Part shown: in pieces, positions 26,401 through 34,186 of the stretch
Numbering within the stretch: position 1 is the stretch's first letter
How the letters are laid out: every line of letters starts with the position of its first letter
Source of the DNA: Neorhizobium populisoli
GTDB taxonomy: Bacteria > Pseudomonadota > Alphaproteobacteria > Rhizobiales > Rhizobiaceae
Direction of reading: 5' to 3'
Assembly (NCBI RefSeq): GCF_019430945.1
Contig: NZ_JAHYCB010000009.1
Coordinates: 158,017 to 222,016 of the forward strand
Length of the DNA: 64,000 nucleotides
Notes under the pieces: model-generated
Seen by the model: only the letters and a program-made list of their open reading frames with translations
Told to the model about the DNA's origin: nothing
Databases searched by the model: none
Program-made: the position numbers and the translations under genes

Positions 26401-26697
26401 CGGCGCGACGAGATCGAAGAAACCGCTGTCGTCATCCGTCTCGCCGAGCGGGCGGATGACGGGAAGGATAGCCGACTTGCCACCCAGCAGGTCAACGAAT
26501 TCCGAGCGCAGCACGCGGGCCGAACGGCGCGTCGGCACATAGATCGTCACATCGGCAAGCGAGATCGGATCGGCGGGATCGTAACGGAAATTTCTGTCCA
26601 GCCGGCCGTCGCATAGTGCGGCCGCAAGCGTCTTGAGGAAAGGCACGCCGGCGGGAATGGTGAAGACGCGGGGCTGTTCTCGTGTTAGGCCTGCCAT
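23488..26697 (-). CDS. addB: Double-strand-break repair protein AddB
   Basis: Partner nuclease of AddA; 1069 aa. A degenerate helicase-like N-terminal region has no Walker A lysine, and the C-terminal PD-(D/E)XK nuclease domain shows GIADRIDI and TDLIDYKTG. It ends in the alphaproteobacterial YDHLARVAEWS tail. The nuclease domain contains no cysteines, so the iron-sulphur cluster known from Firmicutes AddB is absent. Start at 26697 (MAGLTREQPRVFTIPAG); the 27-codon upstream extension would overlap the murU-like gene. A parS-like sequence lies within the coding region at 24154-24169. Confidence 0.95.
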   Translation of the reverse strand: MAGLTREQPRVFTIPAGVPFLKTLAAALCDGRLDRNFRYDPADPISLADVTIYVPTRRSARVLRSEFVDLLGGKSAILPVIRPLGETDDDSGFFDLVAPEEMDLALPIGSTARLLELGRLILAWRNQLPKIVLDVHSESPLVAPASPADAIWLARALAELIDAVDTEERDWEDLKGLDTGEHALWWQLTTEFLKIASAFWPTRLEELRRSSPAKHQAAILRGEARRIMERPHRGPVIVAGSTGSVPAAADLIAAISRLPEGTVVLPGLDTSMPPDQWALVGEESFDGKPEPASRSHPQFGLSQLLKKIGIGRDDVLGLAEAPADLAFRAAAISQALVPAKATDRWSTWREEAKPDDLSRAFTDVSLIEAANEREEAVAIAIALRLALEKPGKNGGEAVAALITPDRALGRRVTAELARFGIIADDSAGSALSGTPQGTLTQLLLEATLRPGDPVAIVGLLKHPLLRLGLPANELREAVEALEVIALRGGIGEMDISALEPLLERQIEEQADDRHPPRWRLSLHEGADDKAAELARKLAKAVEPLVSAFLRRRPDGRGLTAKLTLSDWAARTGRVLEALCIDERGSLGLLWSGEAGERLAGLLSEVMETDGQMEADGPQWIDIVMALTTGGAVKPRSLAHPRVFIFGTLEARLQSVDTMILGGLNEGSWPGQTVNNPFLSRTMKTDMGLEPPERRIGQLAHDFEMACGTRNLILSRSMRQGSTPTVASRWLQRLLALGGKGFAAELKARGVDFRHWATAIDVGENQPGAKRPAPKPPADLQPKSYSFSEVGRLRRDPYSIYARRILKLDPLAPFNEDPGAAQRGTLYHAIIDRYTREGHKPGTPVSREAMSRITEDMFDAEQLPPHIDRVWRPRFVEVARAFLDWEVGRAPDIRSTATEVSAGFEVEAAGIRVTGIADRIDIKGSGETDLIDYKTGLSPSVSQARALLDPQLALEAAALQAGAFRNIGAQRPGDLLYVRLRPGDRFRAEKVNNEGTTATAKRQPKSALDLAQESIEQLTRFVATLRNGEAGFASRLVPFAQGDFGGEYDHLARVAEWSTADDDGEAEADE
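24154..24169. other. parS: parS-like site inside addB
   Basis: TGCTTCACGTGAAACG matches 14 of 16 positions of the parS consensus and has both outer half-sites intact. It lies inside the addB coding sequence, as many bacterial parS sites do. Confidence 0.6.
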
Positions 26698-26702
26698 CAA
26701 GC

Positions 26703-27449
26703 TCACGCCGGCGCCCGGAACCGCCGGATCGTTTCTTCGGCGTCGTCGATCGCTTCCGGCGTGCCGACGGTCAGCCAATGGCCGTCCATCATCATGCCAT
26801 AAAGCCTGCCACGGGAAATCGCCTTGTCGAAATAGGTGTTGATGTTGAACGGATCGCGCGGCGCGTCGTCGAGGAATTCCGGCTTCATTGCGAAGGCGCC
26901 GGCATAAACGACCGGATTGGACGGATCATCGCGGAAGCGGGTCAGCTTGCCGTCCGCCGCCATGCTGAAATCGTTGACGCCATTATGGCCGGTCGTGTTC
27001 TCGATCTTCACGCAGAGCATGGCCATATCCATGCGCTCCGGATCGAAGAAGGCGCTCAATCGGTCGAGATTGCTCGGTTTGCCCGGTTCTTCGCCGATCC
27101 AGAACAGGTCGGCATTCATCTGGAATATCGTATCGCGTCCGAGCAGGGGCAGAGCCTTCACGATGCCGCCGCCATTGTTCATCAAGCCGTCGCGCTCGTC
27201 CGAGATCAGGATCTCCATCCCGTCATAGGACTTGAGATGCGCTTCCATCTGGTCGGCGAAATGGTGCACGTTGACCGCCGCCCGTTCGACACCCGCCTGT
27301 TTCAGCGAATCGAGGACGTAGTCGATCATCGGCTTGCCGGCGATCGTCACCAGCGGCTTTGGCATCGTATTGGTGACGGGGCGCATGCGGGTGCCGAGAC
27401 CGGCCGCCAGCACTATCGCCTCTTTGATAGGGGCTTCTTTGATTGTCAT
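26703..27449 (-). CDS. murU: Nucleotidyltransferase, probable N-acetylmuramate 1-phosphate uridylyltransferase (MurU-like)
   Basis: A 248-aa sugar-phosphate nucleotidyltransferase with the N-terminal signature VLAAGLGTRMRPVT...MPKPLV, NNGGGIVKAL and MNADLFW (metal Asp). Its neighbour encodes an AmgK-like sugar kinase fused to TsaE. In Pseudomonas, AmgK phosphorylates MurNAc/GlcNAc at the anomeric position and MurU activates it to the UDP sugar, giving a peptidoglycan-recycling route that bypasses fosfomycin-sensitive MurA. The MurU call therefore rests on fold plus context. The gene is packed between the fusion gene and addB. Confidence 0.82.
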   Translation of the reverse strand: MTIKEAPIKEAIVLAAGLGTRMRPVTNTMPKPLVTIAGKPMIDYVLDSLKQAGVERAAVNVHHFADQMEAHLKSYDGMEILISDERDGLMNNGGGIVKALPLLGRDTIFQMNADLFWIGEEPGKPSNLDRLSAFFDPERMDMAMLCVKIENTTGHNGVNDFSMAADGKLTRFRDDPSNPVVYAGAFAMKPEFLDDAPRDPFNINTYFDKAISRGRLYGMMMDGHWLTVGTPEAIDDAEETIRRFRAPA

Positions 27450-27461
27450 CGGAACCGCTAT

Positions 27462-28985
27462 TTAGGTTTCGGGCAGCTCTATTCCAGCCCGCCGGCACCA
27501 GTCGCGCAAGGGGGTGAGCGCCTGATGCTGAAGCGCCGTCGCCAGATAACGAAGCGTGCGGGGCATATGCTTCAGATAGCCCGGCTTGCCGTCTCGCTGC
27601 AAGAGCCGCACCCAAAGTCCGGCAAGCTTGCAGTTGCGCTGAGCCGCCATGATCGACCAGGCCTTCATGAAGGTGATCTCGTCGAAGGAGCCCAAGGGCG
27701 TGGCAAGCGAGCGGCGAAGCGCGAAATAGTCGATCATCATCTGGTCGGCCAAAGCCTTCGGCATGTCGACGCGGGCATCCTGTACCAGCGATGCGACATC
27801 ATAGGCCGTCGGGCCGATCATCGAATCTTGGAAATCGATCAGGCCGACGCGCCGCACGCCGGATTCGTTCGGCCGCCAGATGATGTTCGGCGAATGAAAA
27901 TCCCTGAGCAGCAGGTTCTTTTCGACATCCGCCAGCTCGCCGATCAATCCGTCCCAGATGGCAAGATATTCGGCGCGTTCTTCGTCCGTCGCCGGCGTGC
28001 CGCGTTTCCAGGGCACGTGCCAGTCGAGCAGAAGCCGGGCCTCCATCTTCATGGCGGTCGCGTCGAAAAAGGGAATGTGGTGGATATGGCCGTTGCCGAC
28101 CGGCAGGTCCTGCCGCATCTCATGGCTGTGAAGGTAGGCGAGGCAGACGACCGCTTCGCGATAGCGCTCCGGGATCGGCCTGCCTTCTGCATCCAGCGGA
28201 CCGTCATCGCCAAGGTCCTCGATCAGCAGAATGCCCTGCTCGTAGTCGGTATGCAGGATTTCCGGTGCCGCGAGCCCGAGTTCGCGCAGATATTCGTCGA
28301 CCGCCACGAACGGGTAGGGGTCGAGCGCCAGATGTACGACCTTGGGATAGGGCTTGCCGTCCATCACGACAGGGCCTTCCGGCGGTCGCGGCCAGTCCAT
28401 CAGGATCAGCGCTTCGCCTTCAGGGGTAATCACCGTCTCATAGGCTCGCGTCGACGCATCGCCGGTGAGGAAACGCCGGCGGGCGCCGTTATAACCATGA
28501 TTGTCGAGGAATTCGCGGATCGCCAGCACACGGCGGATGCGCTCCATCTGCGCTTCCGGGGCCGTAATCGTCGCCTGCCGACCGCTGCCGTGATGTTCGA
28601 GTTTGAGTGTGATACGCACCTGCGGCAGCAGATCATCGGCCATTTCCGGCCATTCGACCAGACAGACGCCGTTGGCCAAGGCCTCGTCGAAGCCGAGTTC
28701 GTCGAGTTCGGAAGCATCGCCCAGCCGGTAGAGGTCGAAATGCGAAACCGAGATGCGCAGCTCATAGGCCTGCACCAGCGTAAAGGTCGGGCTCGGCACT
28801 TCGAGCGACGGATCGTCGGCCACTGCCCGCAGGAACGCTCGGGCCAGCGTCGATTTACCGGCGCCGAGATCGCCCGAAAGCGCCACCCAGTCCCCTTTGC
28901 CAAGCGCCAGCGCCAGATCTTCGCCGAGACGGATCGTCTCGGCTTCGTCTGCAAGCGTCAATGTCAGGGAGAGACCATCGCTCAT
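27462..28985 (-). CDS. TsaE-AmgK fusion: t6A tRNA-modification ATPase plus sugar kinase
   Basis: A two-domain protein of 507 aa. Residues 1-150 are TsaE, the ATPase of the threonylcarbamoyl-adenosine (t6A37) tRNA-modification complex, with Walker A GDLGAGKS (38-45), SPTFTLVQAY (65-74), HFDLYRL (82-88) and EWPE (111-114). Residues 160-507 form an aminoglycoside-phosphotransferase-type kinase like AmgK, with catalytic RDFHSPN (361-367) and metal-binding IDFQD (383-387). Start overlaps the divL stop (ATGA). Such fusions occur in alphaproteobacteria; the MurU-like gene next door supports MurNAc/GlcNAc as kinase substrate. Confidence 0.9.
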   Translation of the reverse strand: MSDGLSLTLTLADEAETIRLGEDLALALGKGDWVALSGDLGAGKSTLARAFLRAVADDPSLEVPSPTFTLVQAYELRISVSHFDLYRLGDASELDELGFDEALANGVCLVEWPEMADDLLPQVRITLKLEHHGSGRQATITAPEAQMERIRRVLAIREFLDNHGYNGARRRFLTGDASTRAYETVITPEGEALILMDWPRPPEGPVVMDGKPYPKVVHLALDPYPFVAVDEYLRELGLAAPEILHTDYEQGILLIEDLGDDGPLDAEGRPIPERYREAVVCLAYLHSHEMRQDLPVGNGHIHHIPFFDATAMKMEARLLLDWHVPWKRGTPATDEERAEYLAIWDGLIGELADVEKNLLLRDFHSPNIIWRPNESGVRRVGLIDFQDSMIGPTAYDVASLVQDARVDMPKALADQMMIDYFALRRSLATPLGSFDEITFMKAWSIMAAQRNCKLAGLWVRLLQRDGKPGYLKHMPRTLRYLATALQHQALTPLRDWCRRAGIELPET

Positions 28986-31561
28986 TCTGCGGCGACGGAA
29001 CGCGCCGCGTCGGCGCTCGGAATACGGCAGGTTACGGTCGTGCCTTCGCCGGGCTTGCTGTCGATCTTCACCTGGCCGTGGTGCAGGTTGACGAAGCTTT
29101 CGACGATCGACAGGCCGAGGCCCGCACCGCTGCGCTTGCCGCCCTTGGCATTGGCCGAGAAGCGATCAAACACGGTCTTCAGCATCTCTTCCGAAATGCC
29201 CGGACCCTGGTCGGTCACCGAGAAGAACACATCGTCCTTGGCACGCCAGCAATTGAGCGTGATCGCCGTGCCTTCCGGCGCGAAATTCGTGGCATTGGTC
29301 AGGAGCTTGATAAGAATCTGTTTCAGGCGCTGCTGGTCGGCAACGATCGAGCCCAAGCCCGCCGGTGCCGTGATCGACAGGGTCACGTTATTTTCGTGCA
29401 GCCGGTCGGCGATCTGCATCGCGACATCGTCGAGCAGGTCGTCGATCGCCATTTCCGAATAATGCAGCTCCATGATGCCGGCATCAACGGTCGCGAGATC
29501 GAGAATGTCGTTGACGATGGTCAGCAGCACCGATGACGAGGTGGAGATATGGTCGATATATTCCGCCTGCCGCTCGTTGAGCGTGCCGATGCCCGGCGTC
29601 TTCAGGAGGTCGGTGAAACCGATGATATTGGTCAGCGGCGAGCGAAGCTCGTAAGACACATGCTGGACGAAATCGTTCTTCAGCTCGTCTGCCTTCAGCA
29701 GCGCTTCGTTCTTTTCCTTGAGCGCACGTTCGGCCTGCGCGGTCGCCGTCATGTCGACGAAGGTCAGCATGGTCTGGGCGTTCGGCAGCGGCGTCGCGGC
29801 ATAATCGAGGATGATGTTCGAATAGAGCTCGAACGTGCCCTGCAGCGATTGCCGCTCGTCGTCGAAATTCGTCAGGATCTGCCCGAATCGGCGCCAGCCA
29901 TCTGGCTTGTCGTAGGAGGTCGCGCAGGCCGCTTCGATCGCCTTGATATGCGTGCCGGGCTTCGCCTCTTCGGCGGTGATGCCCCAAAGCGCCCGGAAAG
30001 CCGGGTTGGAAAGGCGAATACGGCCGTCCGGCCCGAACACCGCGACGCCTTCGGTCAGGTGGTCGATGGTTTCGCCCTGTACCTGAAGCAGCGTGTTGTA
30101 ACGGGTCTCGAGATCCACCTGTTCCGTCAGGTTCTCGAACACCCAGGTTGCGCCGCCCTGCGGATGCGCGGTGGCGATGACGCGCAAGGTCTGGCCGTTC
30201 GGCAGGTGCCAGAGATCGGTCTGGGTATCCGGCGAGCGATAGACGGACAGCGCCGTCTCCTTCCAGCTGCGCCAGTTCAACTGTTCCGGCAGCTTGCCTT
30301 CGCTGCGCAGCCGGTCGAGCAGCTCGCTATTGTCGGGCTTGGAATCGAGGAAGGGCAGCGTCAACGCCCAGAGCTGCACGAAAGCCTGGTTATAGAATTG
30401 CAGGCGGCGGTCGCGGTCGAAGATCGCAACCGGAGTTGCGAGATGATCGAGCGTTTCCGCATGGCTTTTCAGCGTCCGCTTCAGCTCTTCCCGTACCGCT
30501 TCGGCTTCCGACACGTCGATCGCCAGACCCGCGGAACCGCCCGGCACGACAACATCGACCACGTCAAACATGGCGCGGTTGCCCCGGGCGACGGTCGAGA
30601 TGCGGTCCTGGAACGGTGAGGTGGATGTCGCCGTCGCCTTGATCTTTTCGCGGGCAATAGTGCCGAGAAACTCGCGGCTCTCTTCGACCGCCTGGGCGGG
30701 CGTTGCGGCCTCGACGGCATCGCCATATGCGTGGTTGACCCAGCTCAGCTTGCCCTGCGCGTCACGGCGCCAGACGGGTTGTTCGATCGCATCGAGCAGC
30801 GAATGGAAGATGGCGATCGAACCGGTCAGCCGCTCGCGTTCGATCTTCAGTTCGGCAAGTTCCGCACGCAGATTGTTGAGCGCGATGAAGCGCACGAAGG
30901 CCTTGCCGCCGGAAACCCGGCCCTGCACTTCGAGGATTTCGTCGCGGCTGGTCTCGACGACCATGTCGAAAGAGCGCGCATCGCCGCGCAGCTGCTCGAT
31001 CGCTTTTTCCAGATCGCTGGCGGAACTGGCGCGCAGCCAGCGGCCGAAGGCGAGAAATTCGCGATCCAGTTGCGGTGCACCGGTCTCCGGCGGCAGCTGG
31101 CCGAGGAATTCCGGCTTCGAGGCGCCGCTTTCCCAGACCACGATCCGGCGGTTCTTGTCGGCGATCAGCGCCTCGTATTTGGAAATGCGCTGTTGTGCAT
31201 CGGAAAGCGCAGAACGCATTTCCTGGGTCTCGGCTTCCATATTGCCACGCTGGCGCACCAGCCAGACGGCTGAAAGCAGGGCAGCGCCAAGCGCGCCCAG
31301 AACCAGCGAGGAAACGACAACTTCGGTCGAGGAAAACAGGCGGATCGCCGCATTGTCCGACTGCTGCGCAAGAGCCGCCGTGGCGAGCCCCGAGAGAGCG
31401 GTGCCCGATAGGAACGCGCTGCCAAAAAGCGCCAGACGCCGCATCCTCCCGGCGACCGCACCGCGATCCGAAGCCTCGGAAACGGAGTGGGCGGCCGGGG
31501 CTTTTGCACCGTCGCGAGAAGGATCGGCCTGCTTTAACAGGCTCGTTTTTATAACCGACAT
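28982..31561 (-). CDS. divL: Cell-cycle sensor kinase homologue DivL
   Basis: Membrane-bound PAS-containing histidine-kinase homologue, 859 aa. Two hydrophobic segments (about 42-66 and 80-103) are followed by PAS-like regions (about 250-350, 370-480 and 495-605), then DHp and HATPase domains. The phospho-acceptor motif reads HVSYELRSPLT, with Tyr637 where kinases have His; this is the hallmark of DivL, which in Caulobacter binds DivK and controls CckA-CtrA signalling. The ATP site (DQGPGI, GAGLGLSI) looks intact. ATG 31561 preceded by GGAGAC was chosen over an upstream open frame. Confidence 0.9.
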   Translation of the reverse strand: MSVIKTSLLKQADPSRDGAKAPAAHSVSEASDRGAVAGRMRRLALFGSAFLSGTALSGLATAALAQQSDNAAIRLFSSTEVVVSSLVLGALGAALLSAVWLVRQRGNMEAETQEMRSALSDAQQRISKYEALIADKNRRIVVWESGASKPEFLGQLPPETGAPQLDREFLAFGRWLRASSASDLEKAIEQLRGDARSFDMVVETSRDEILEVQGRVSGGKAFVRFIALNNLRAELAELKIERERLTGSIAIFHSLLDAIEQPVWRRDAQGKLSWVNHAYGDAVEAATPAQAVEESREFLGTIAREKIKATATSTSPFQDRISTVARGNRAMFDVVDVVVPGGSAGLAIDVSEAEAVREELKRTLKSHAETLDHLATPVAIFDRDRRLQFYNQAFVQLWALTLPFLDSKPDNSELLDRLRSEGKLPEQLNWRSWKETALSVYRSPDTQTDLWHLPNGQTLRVIATAHPQGGATWVFENLTEQVDLETRYNTLLQVQGETIDHLTEGVAVFGPDGRIRLSNPAFRALWGITAEEAKPGTHIKAIEAACATSYDKPDGWRRFGQILTNFDDERQSLQGTFELYSNIILDYAATPLPNAQTMLTFVDMTATAQAERALKEKNEALLKADELKNDFVQHVSYELRSPLTNIIGFTDLLKTPGIGTLNERQAEYIDHISTSSSVLLTIVNDILDLATVDAGIMELHYSEMAIDDLLDDVAMQIADRLHENNVTLSITAPAGLGSIVADQQRLKQILIKLLTNATNFAPEGTAITLNCWRAKDDVFFSVTDQGPGISEEMLKTVFDRFSANAKGGKRSGAGLGLSIVESFVNLHHGQVKIDSKPGEGTTVTCRIPSADAARSVAAE

Positions 31562-31720
31562 ACCCGGTCTGTCTCCGTCCAATTGCCGCTCATCGACAAG
31601 ACATACCATTCCGTGCCTTGCCCGGAGCCGACGACAACAAGTGCCGGGTCCAAGTTTGGGAAGCCACGAATCAATCTCAAAACAATAGCTGCTGGCGGAA
31701 TCGCCGGGAAGGGATGCGCC

Positions 31721-31758
31721 CAAAAAAGAAGCCGCCGCCTTTTGTCAAGGCGGCGGCT
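31721..31758 (-). terminator. Rho-independent terminator of ahcY
   Basis: A perfect 12-bp stem AGCCGCCGCCTT/AAGGCGGCGGCT with a 5-base loop; on the minus strand it is followed by a T tract (CAAAAAAGA on the plus strand), 30 bases after the ahcY stop. Confidence 0.9.
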
Positions 31759-31788
31759 ACCATATCTTGTGGATTAACCGGCTACGGA

Positions 31789-33189
31789 TTAGTAGCGGTA
31801 GTGTTCAGCCTTGAACGGGCCCTGCTGCGATACGCCGATATAGGAAGCCTGCTCGTTAGACAGTTCCGTCAGCTTCACGCCGAGCTTGGCGAGGTGCAGG
31901 CGGGCGACCTTTTCGTCGAGGTGCTTCGGCAGGATGTAGACTTCGTTCTTGTACTCGCCCGGCTTGGTGAAGAGCTCGATCTGGGCCAGCGTCTGGTTGG
32001 TGAACGAGGCGGACATCACGAAGGACGGGTGGCCGGTGGCGTTGCCGAGGTTGAGCAGGCGGCCTTCCGAGAGAAGGATGATGCGGTTGCCCTTCGGGAA
32101 TTCGATCAGGTCGACCTGCGGCTTGACGTTGGTCCACTTGAGGTTCTTGAGGGCGGCAACCTGGATCTCGTTGTCGAAGTGGCCGATATTGCCGACGATC
32201 GCCATGTCCTTCATCGCACGCATATGGTCGATGCGGATGACGTCCTTGTTGCCGGTCGTGGTGATGAAGATGTCGGCGCTATCGACGACGTCTTCCAGAA
32301 CGACGACTTCGAAACCGTCCATGGCGGCCTGCAGGGCGCAGATCGGATCGACTTCCGTGACCTTGACGCGGGCGCCGGCGCCAGCGAGCGAAGCAGCCGA
32401 ACCCTTGCCGACGTCGCCGTAACCGCAGACGACGGCAACCTTGCCGGCCATCATCACGTCGGTGCCGCGGCGGATGCCGTCGACCAGCGATTCCTTGCAG
32501 CCGTACTTGTTGTCGAACTTCGACTTGGTGACCGAGTCGTTGACGTTGATCGCCGGGAAGGGCAGCAGGCCCTTCTTGGAAAGTTCGTACAGGCGGTGAA
32601 CGCCGGTCGTGGTTTCTTCGGTAACGCCCTTGATCGCGTCGCGCTGCTTGGTGAACCAGCCAGGCGAAGCGGCGAGGCGCTTCTTGATCTGCGCGACGAG
32701 GATTTCTTCTTCTTCCGAAGTCGGGTTCGAAAGAACGTCCTCGCCGGCTTCGGCGCGGGCGCCGAGCAGGATGTACATGGTGGCGTCGCCGCCGTCATCG
32801 AGGATCATGTTGGAGAAGCCGCCATCGGCCCACTGGAAGATCTTGTCGGTATATTCCCAGTATTCGGTCAGCGATTCGCCCTTGACGGCGAAGACCGGAA
32901 TGCCGGCAGCAGCGATTGCGGCAGCAGCGTGGTCCTGGGTCGAGAAGATGTTGCAGGATGCCCAGCGGATGTCGGCGCCGAGTTCCTTCAGCGTTTCGAT
33001 CAGCACGGCCGTCTGGATGGTCATGTGCAGCGAGCCGGTGATGCGCGCGCCTTTGAGCGGCTTCGACGCACCGAATTCTTCGCGGCAGGACATCAGGCCC
33101 GGCATTTCGGTCTCGGCGATATCGAGTTCCTTGCGGCCATAGGCGGCAAGGTTGATATCCGCGATAACGTAATCCTTCTCAGTGCTCAT
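31789..33189 (-). CDS. ahcY: Adenosylhomocysteinase (S-adenosyl-L-homocysteine hydrolase)
   Basis: NAD-dependent hydrolysis of S-adenosylhomocysteine to adenosine and homocysteine, relieving product inhibition of methyltransferases. 466 aa. Family signatures: GSLHMTIQTAVLIETL, CNIFSTQDHAAAAIA, NDSVTKSKFDNKYGC, the NAD loop VCGYGDVGKGSA and the C-terminal KAEHYRY. ATG 33189 has GGAGAG upstream; a 27-codon extension is not conserved. A dyad at 33314-33333, 125 bases upstream, is a likely operator. Own terminator at 31721-31758. Confidence 0.98.
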   Translation of the reverse strand: MSTEKDYVIADINLAAYGRKELDIAETEMPGLMSCREEFGASKPLKGARITGSLHMTIQTAVLIETLKELGADIRWASCNIFSTQDHAAAAIAAAGIPVFAVKGESLTEYWEYTDKIFQWADGGFSNMILDDGGDATMYILLGARAEAGEDVLSNPTSEEEEILVAQIKKRLAASPGWFTKQRDAIKGVTEETTTGVHRLYELSKKGLLPFPAINVNDSVTKSKFDNKYGCKESLVDGIRRGTDVMMAGKVAVVCGYGDVGKGSAASLAGAGARVKVTEVDPICALQAAMDGFEVVVLEDVVDSADIFITTTGNKDVIRIDHMRAMKDMAIVGNIGHFDNEIQVAALKNLKWTNVKPQVDLIEFPKGNRIILLSEGRLLNLGNATGHPSFVMSASFTNQTLAQIELFTKPGEYKNEVYILPKHLDEKVARLHLAKLGVKLTELSNEQASYIGVSQQGPFKAEHYRY

Positions 33190-33313
33190 AAAGCTCTCCA
33201 TGTTCGGTGGCGACCCGTGTCCGGTGGTTGAGCGATGGACATGGCTCGGGGCCGCCCGACCAGGCGGCAACTGCCGAGCGGTGTAGCAGGCTTACTGCAA
33301 ACAGGCAATGGGG

Positions 33314-33333
33314 ATATAAAGATGTCTTTATAT
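33314..33333 (-). promoter_or_regulatory. Perfect palindrome upstream of ahcY, candidate SahR-type operator
   Basis: Two 9-base arms, ATATAAAGA and TCTTTATAT, separated by TG form a perfect dyad between the HPr gene and ahcY. ArsR-family SahR repressors of the SAM cycle in proteobacteria bind AT-rich dyads of this kind; that specific assignment is from memory and context, not shown here. It stands out from the GC-rich surroundings. Confidence 0.5.
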
Positions 33334-33350
33334 GTTTATGTCGAAGAGGG

Positions 33351-33629
33351 TTAAGCTTCTTCGCCGAACTTGTTGGCGACGAGCGCCTCGAGCGCATCCA
33401 GCGCTTCGACGGCCTGGGCGCCGCTGGCGGCAACCTCGATCGTACAGCCGGTGCTGGCTGCCAGCATCATCAGACCCATGATCGACGTGCCGCCGACCGT
33501 CGAGCCTTCCCGGGAGACGGTGATCTGCGCGTCGAAAGTCTCGACCATCTGCACGAACTTTGCGGAGGCGCGCGCGTGCAGGCCACGCTTGTTGACGATC
33601 AGGAATTCGCGGGGGGAAGGTTCGGACAT
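33351..33629 (-). CDS. ptsH: Phosphocarrier protein HPr
   Basis: A 92-aa HPr of the nitrogen/regulatory PTS. The phosphorylatable H18 lies in NKRGLHARASAKFV and the regulatory Ser49 in GGTSIMGLMML. No sugar permease is nearby. It probably passes phosphate from EI-Ntr (PtsP, outside the window) to EIIA proteins; Ser49 would be the target of the HprK encoded two genes upstream. The start is ATG 33629, 32 bases after the EIIA stop. Confidence 0.95.
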   Translation of the reverse strand: MSEPSPREFLIVNKRGLHARASAKFVQMVETFDAQITVSREGSTVGGTSIMGLMMLAASTGCTIEVAASGAQAVEALDALEALVANKFGEEA

Positions 33630-33661
33630 TCAGTCTTTTTTCTTATTCGTAGGGTCGTTTC

Positions 33662-34063
33662 TTATTTGCCGCTGAGAACGCGGCTCGCGACGTTGATATA
33701 TTTGCGGCCGGCTTCGGAGGCCTCGGCCAGAGCCTTGTCCATGTTGTTGTCGCTGCGCACGCCGGCAAGCTTGATCAGCATCGGCAGGTTCATGCCGGCG
33801 ATCACTTCGATACGGCCGCTGTCCATGACCGAGATCGAGAGATTGGAGGGCGTGCCGCCGAACATGTCGGTGAGGATGATGACGCCATGGCCATCCTCGG
33901 CGCGGGTCACGGCATCGACGATATCCTGGCGCCGCTGGTCCATGTCGTCTTCAGGGCCGATACAGACGGTCTCGATAAATTTCTGGGGTCCTACGACATG
34001 CTCCACCGCGTGTCGAAATTCCTCAGCCAGCTTGCCATGAGTGACAAGCACAAGTCCGATCAT
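33662..34063 (-). CDS. PTS EIIA component, mannose family
   Basis: A 133-aa stand-alone EIIA(Man) domain with phospho-acceptor H9 in GLVLVTHGKLAEEF and the DMFGGTPSN loop near residue 66. No EIIB, EIIC or EIID is encoded nearby, which is the usual alphaproteobacterial situation and implies a regulatory rather than a transport role. It sits between hprK and the HPr gene in the chvI-chvG-hprK-EIIA-HPr run. Confidence 0.94.
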   Translation of the reverse strand: MIGLVLVTHGKLAEEFRHAVEHVVGPQKFIETVCIGPEDDMDQRRQDIVDAVTRAEDGHGVIILTDMFGGTPSNLSISVMDSGRIEVIAGMNLPMLIKLAGVRSDNNMDKALAEASEAGRKYINVASRVLSGK

Positions 34064-34186
34064 GAAAAATGCCCCCTGCTATGGAAACTATCGGTCATAT
34101 CGCAACGCAATAAGCCGTCCAGCGGTGGGTTGCCATCTTCTCCAAGTCGAGATCAAGTGCAAGTCAAAAATCAGGCGGCCGGATGA

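Noticed and set aside
24392..26542. 716-codon Ser/Arg-rich plus-strand frame opposite addB
   Set aside because: Composition typical of an antisense frame in GC-rich DNA; addB is well supported.
26682..29462. 926-codon plus-strand open frame opposite murU-like, tsaE-amgK and divL
   Set aside because: It crosses three genes with clear domains on the minus strand; its translation is Arg/His-rich and domain-free, as expected of an antisense shadow.
33190..33310. Possible SAH or SAM riboswitch in the ahcY leader
   Set aside because: I could not find the conserved core of any known SAM or SAH riboswitch by eye; the dyad at 33314 is a better regulatory candidate.
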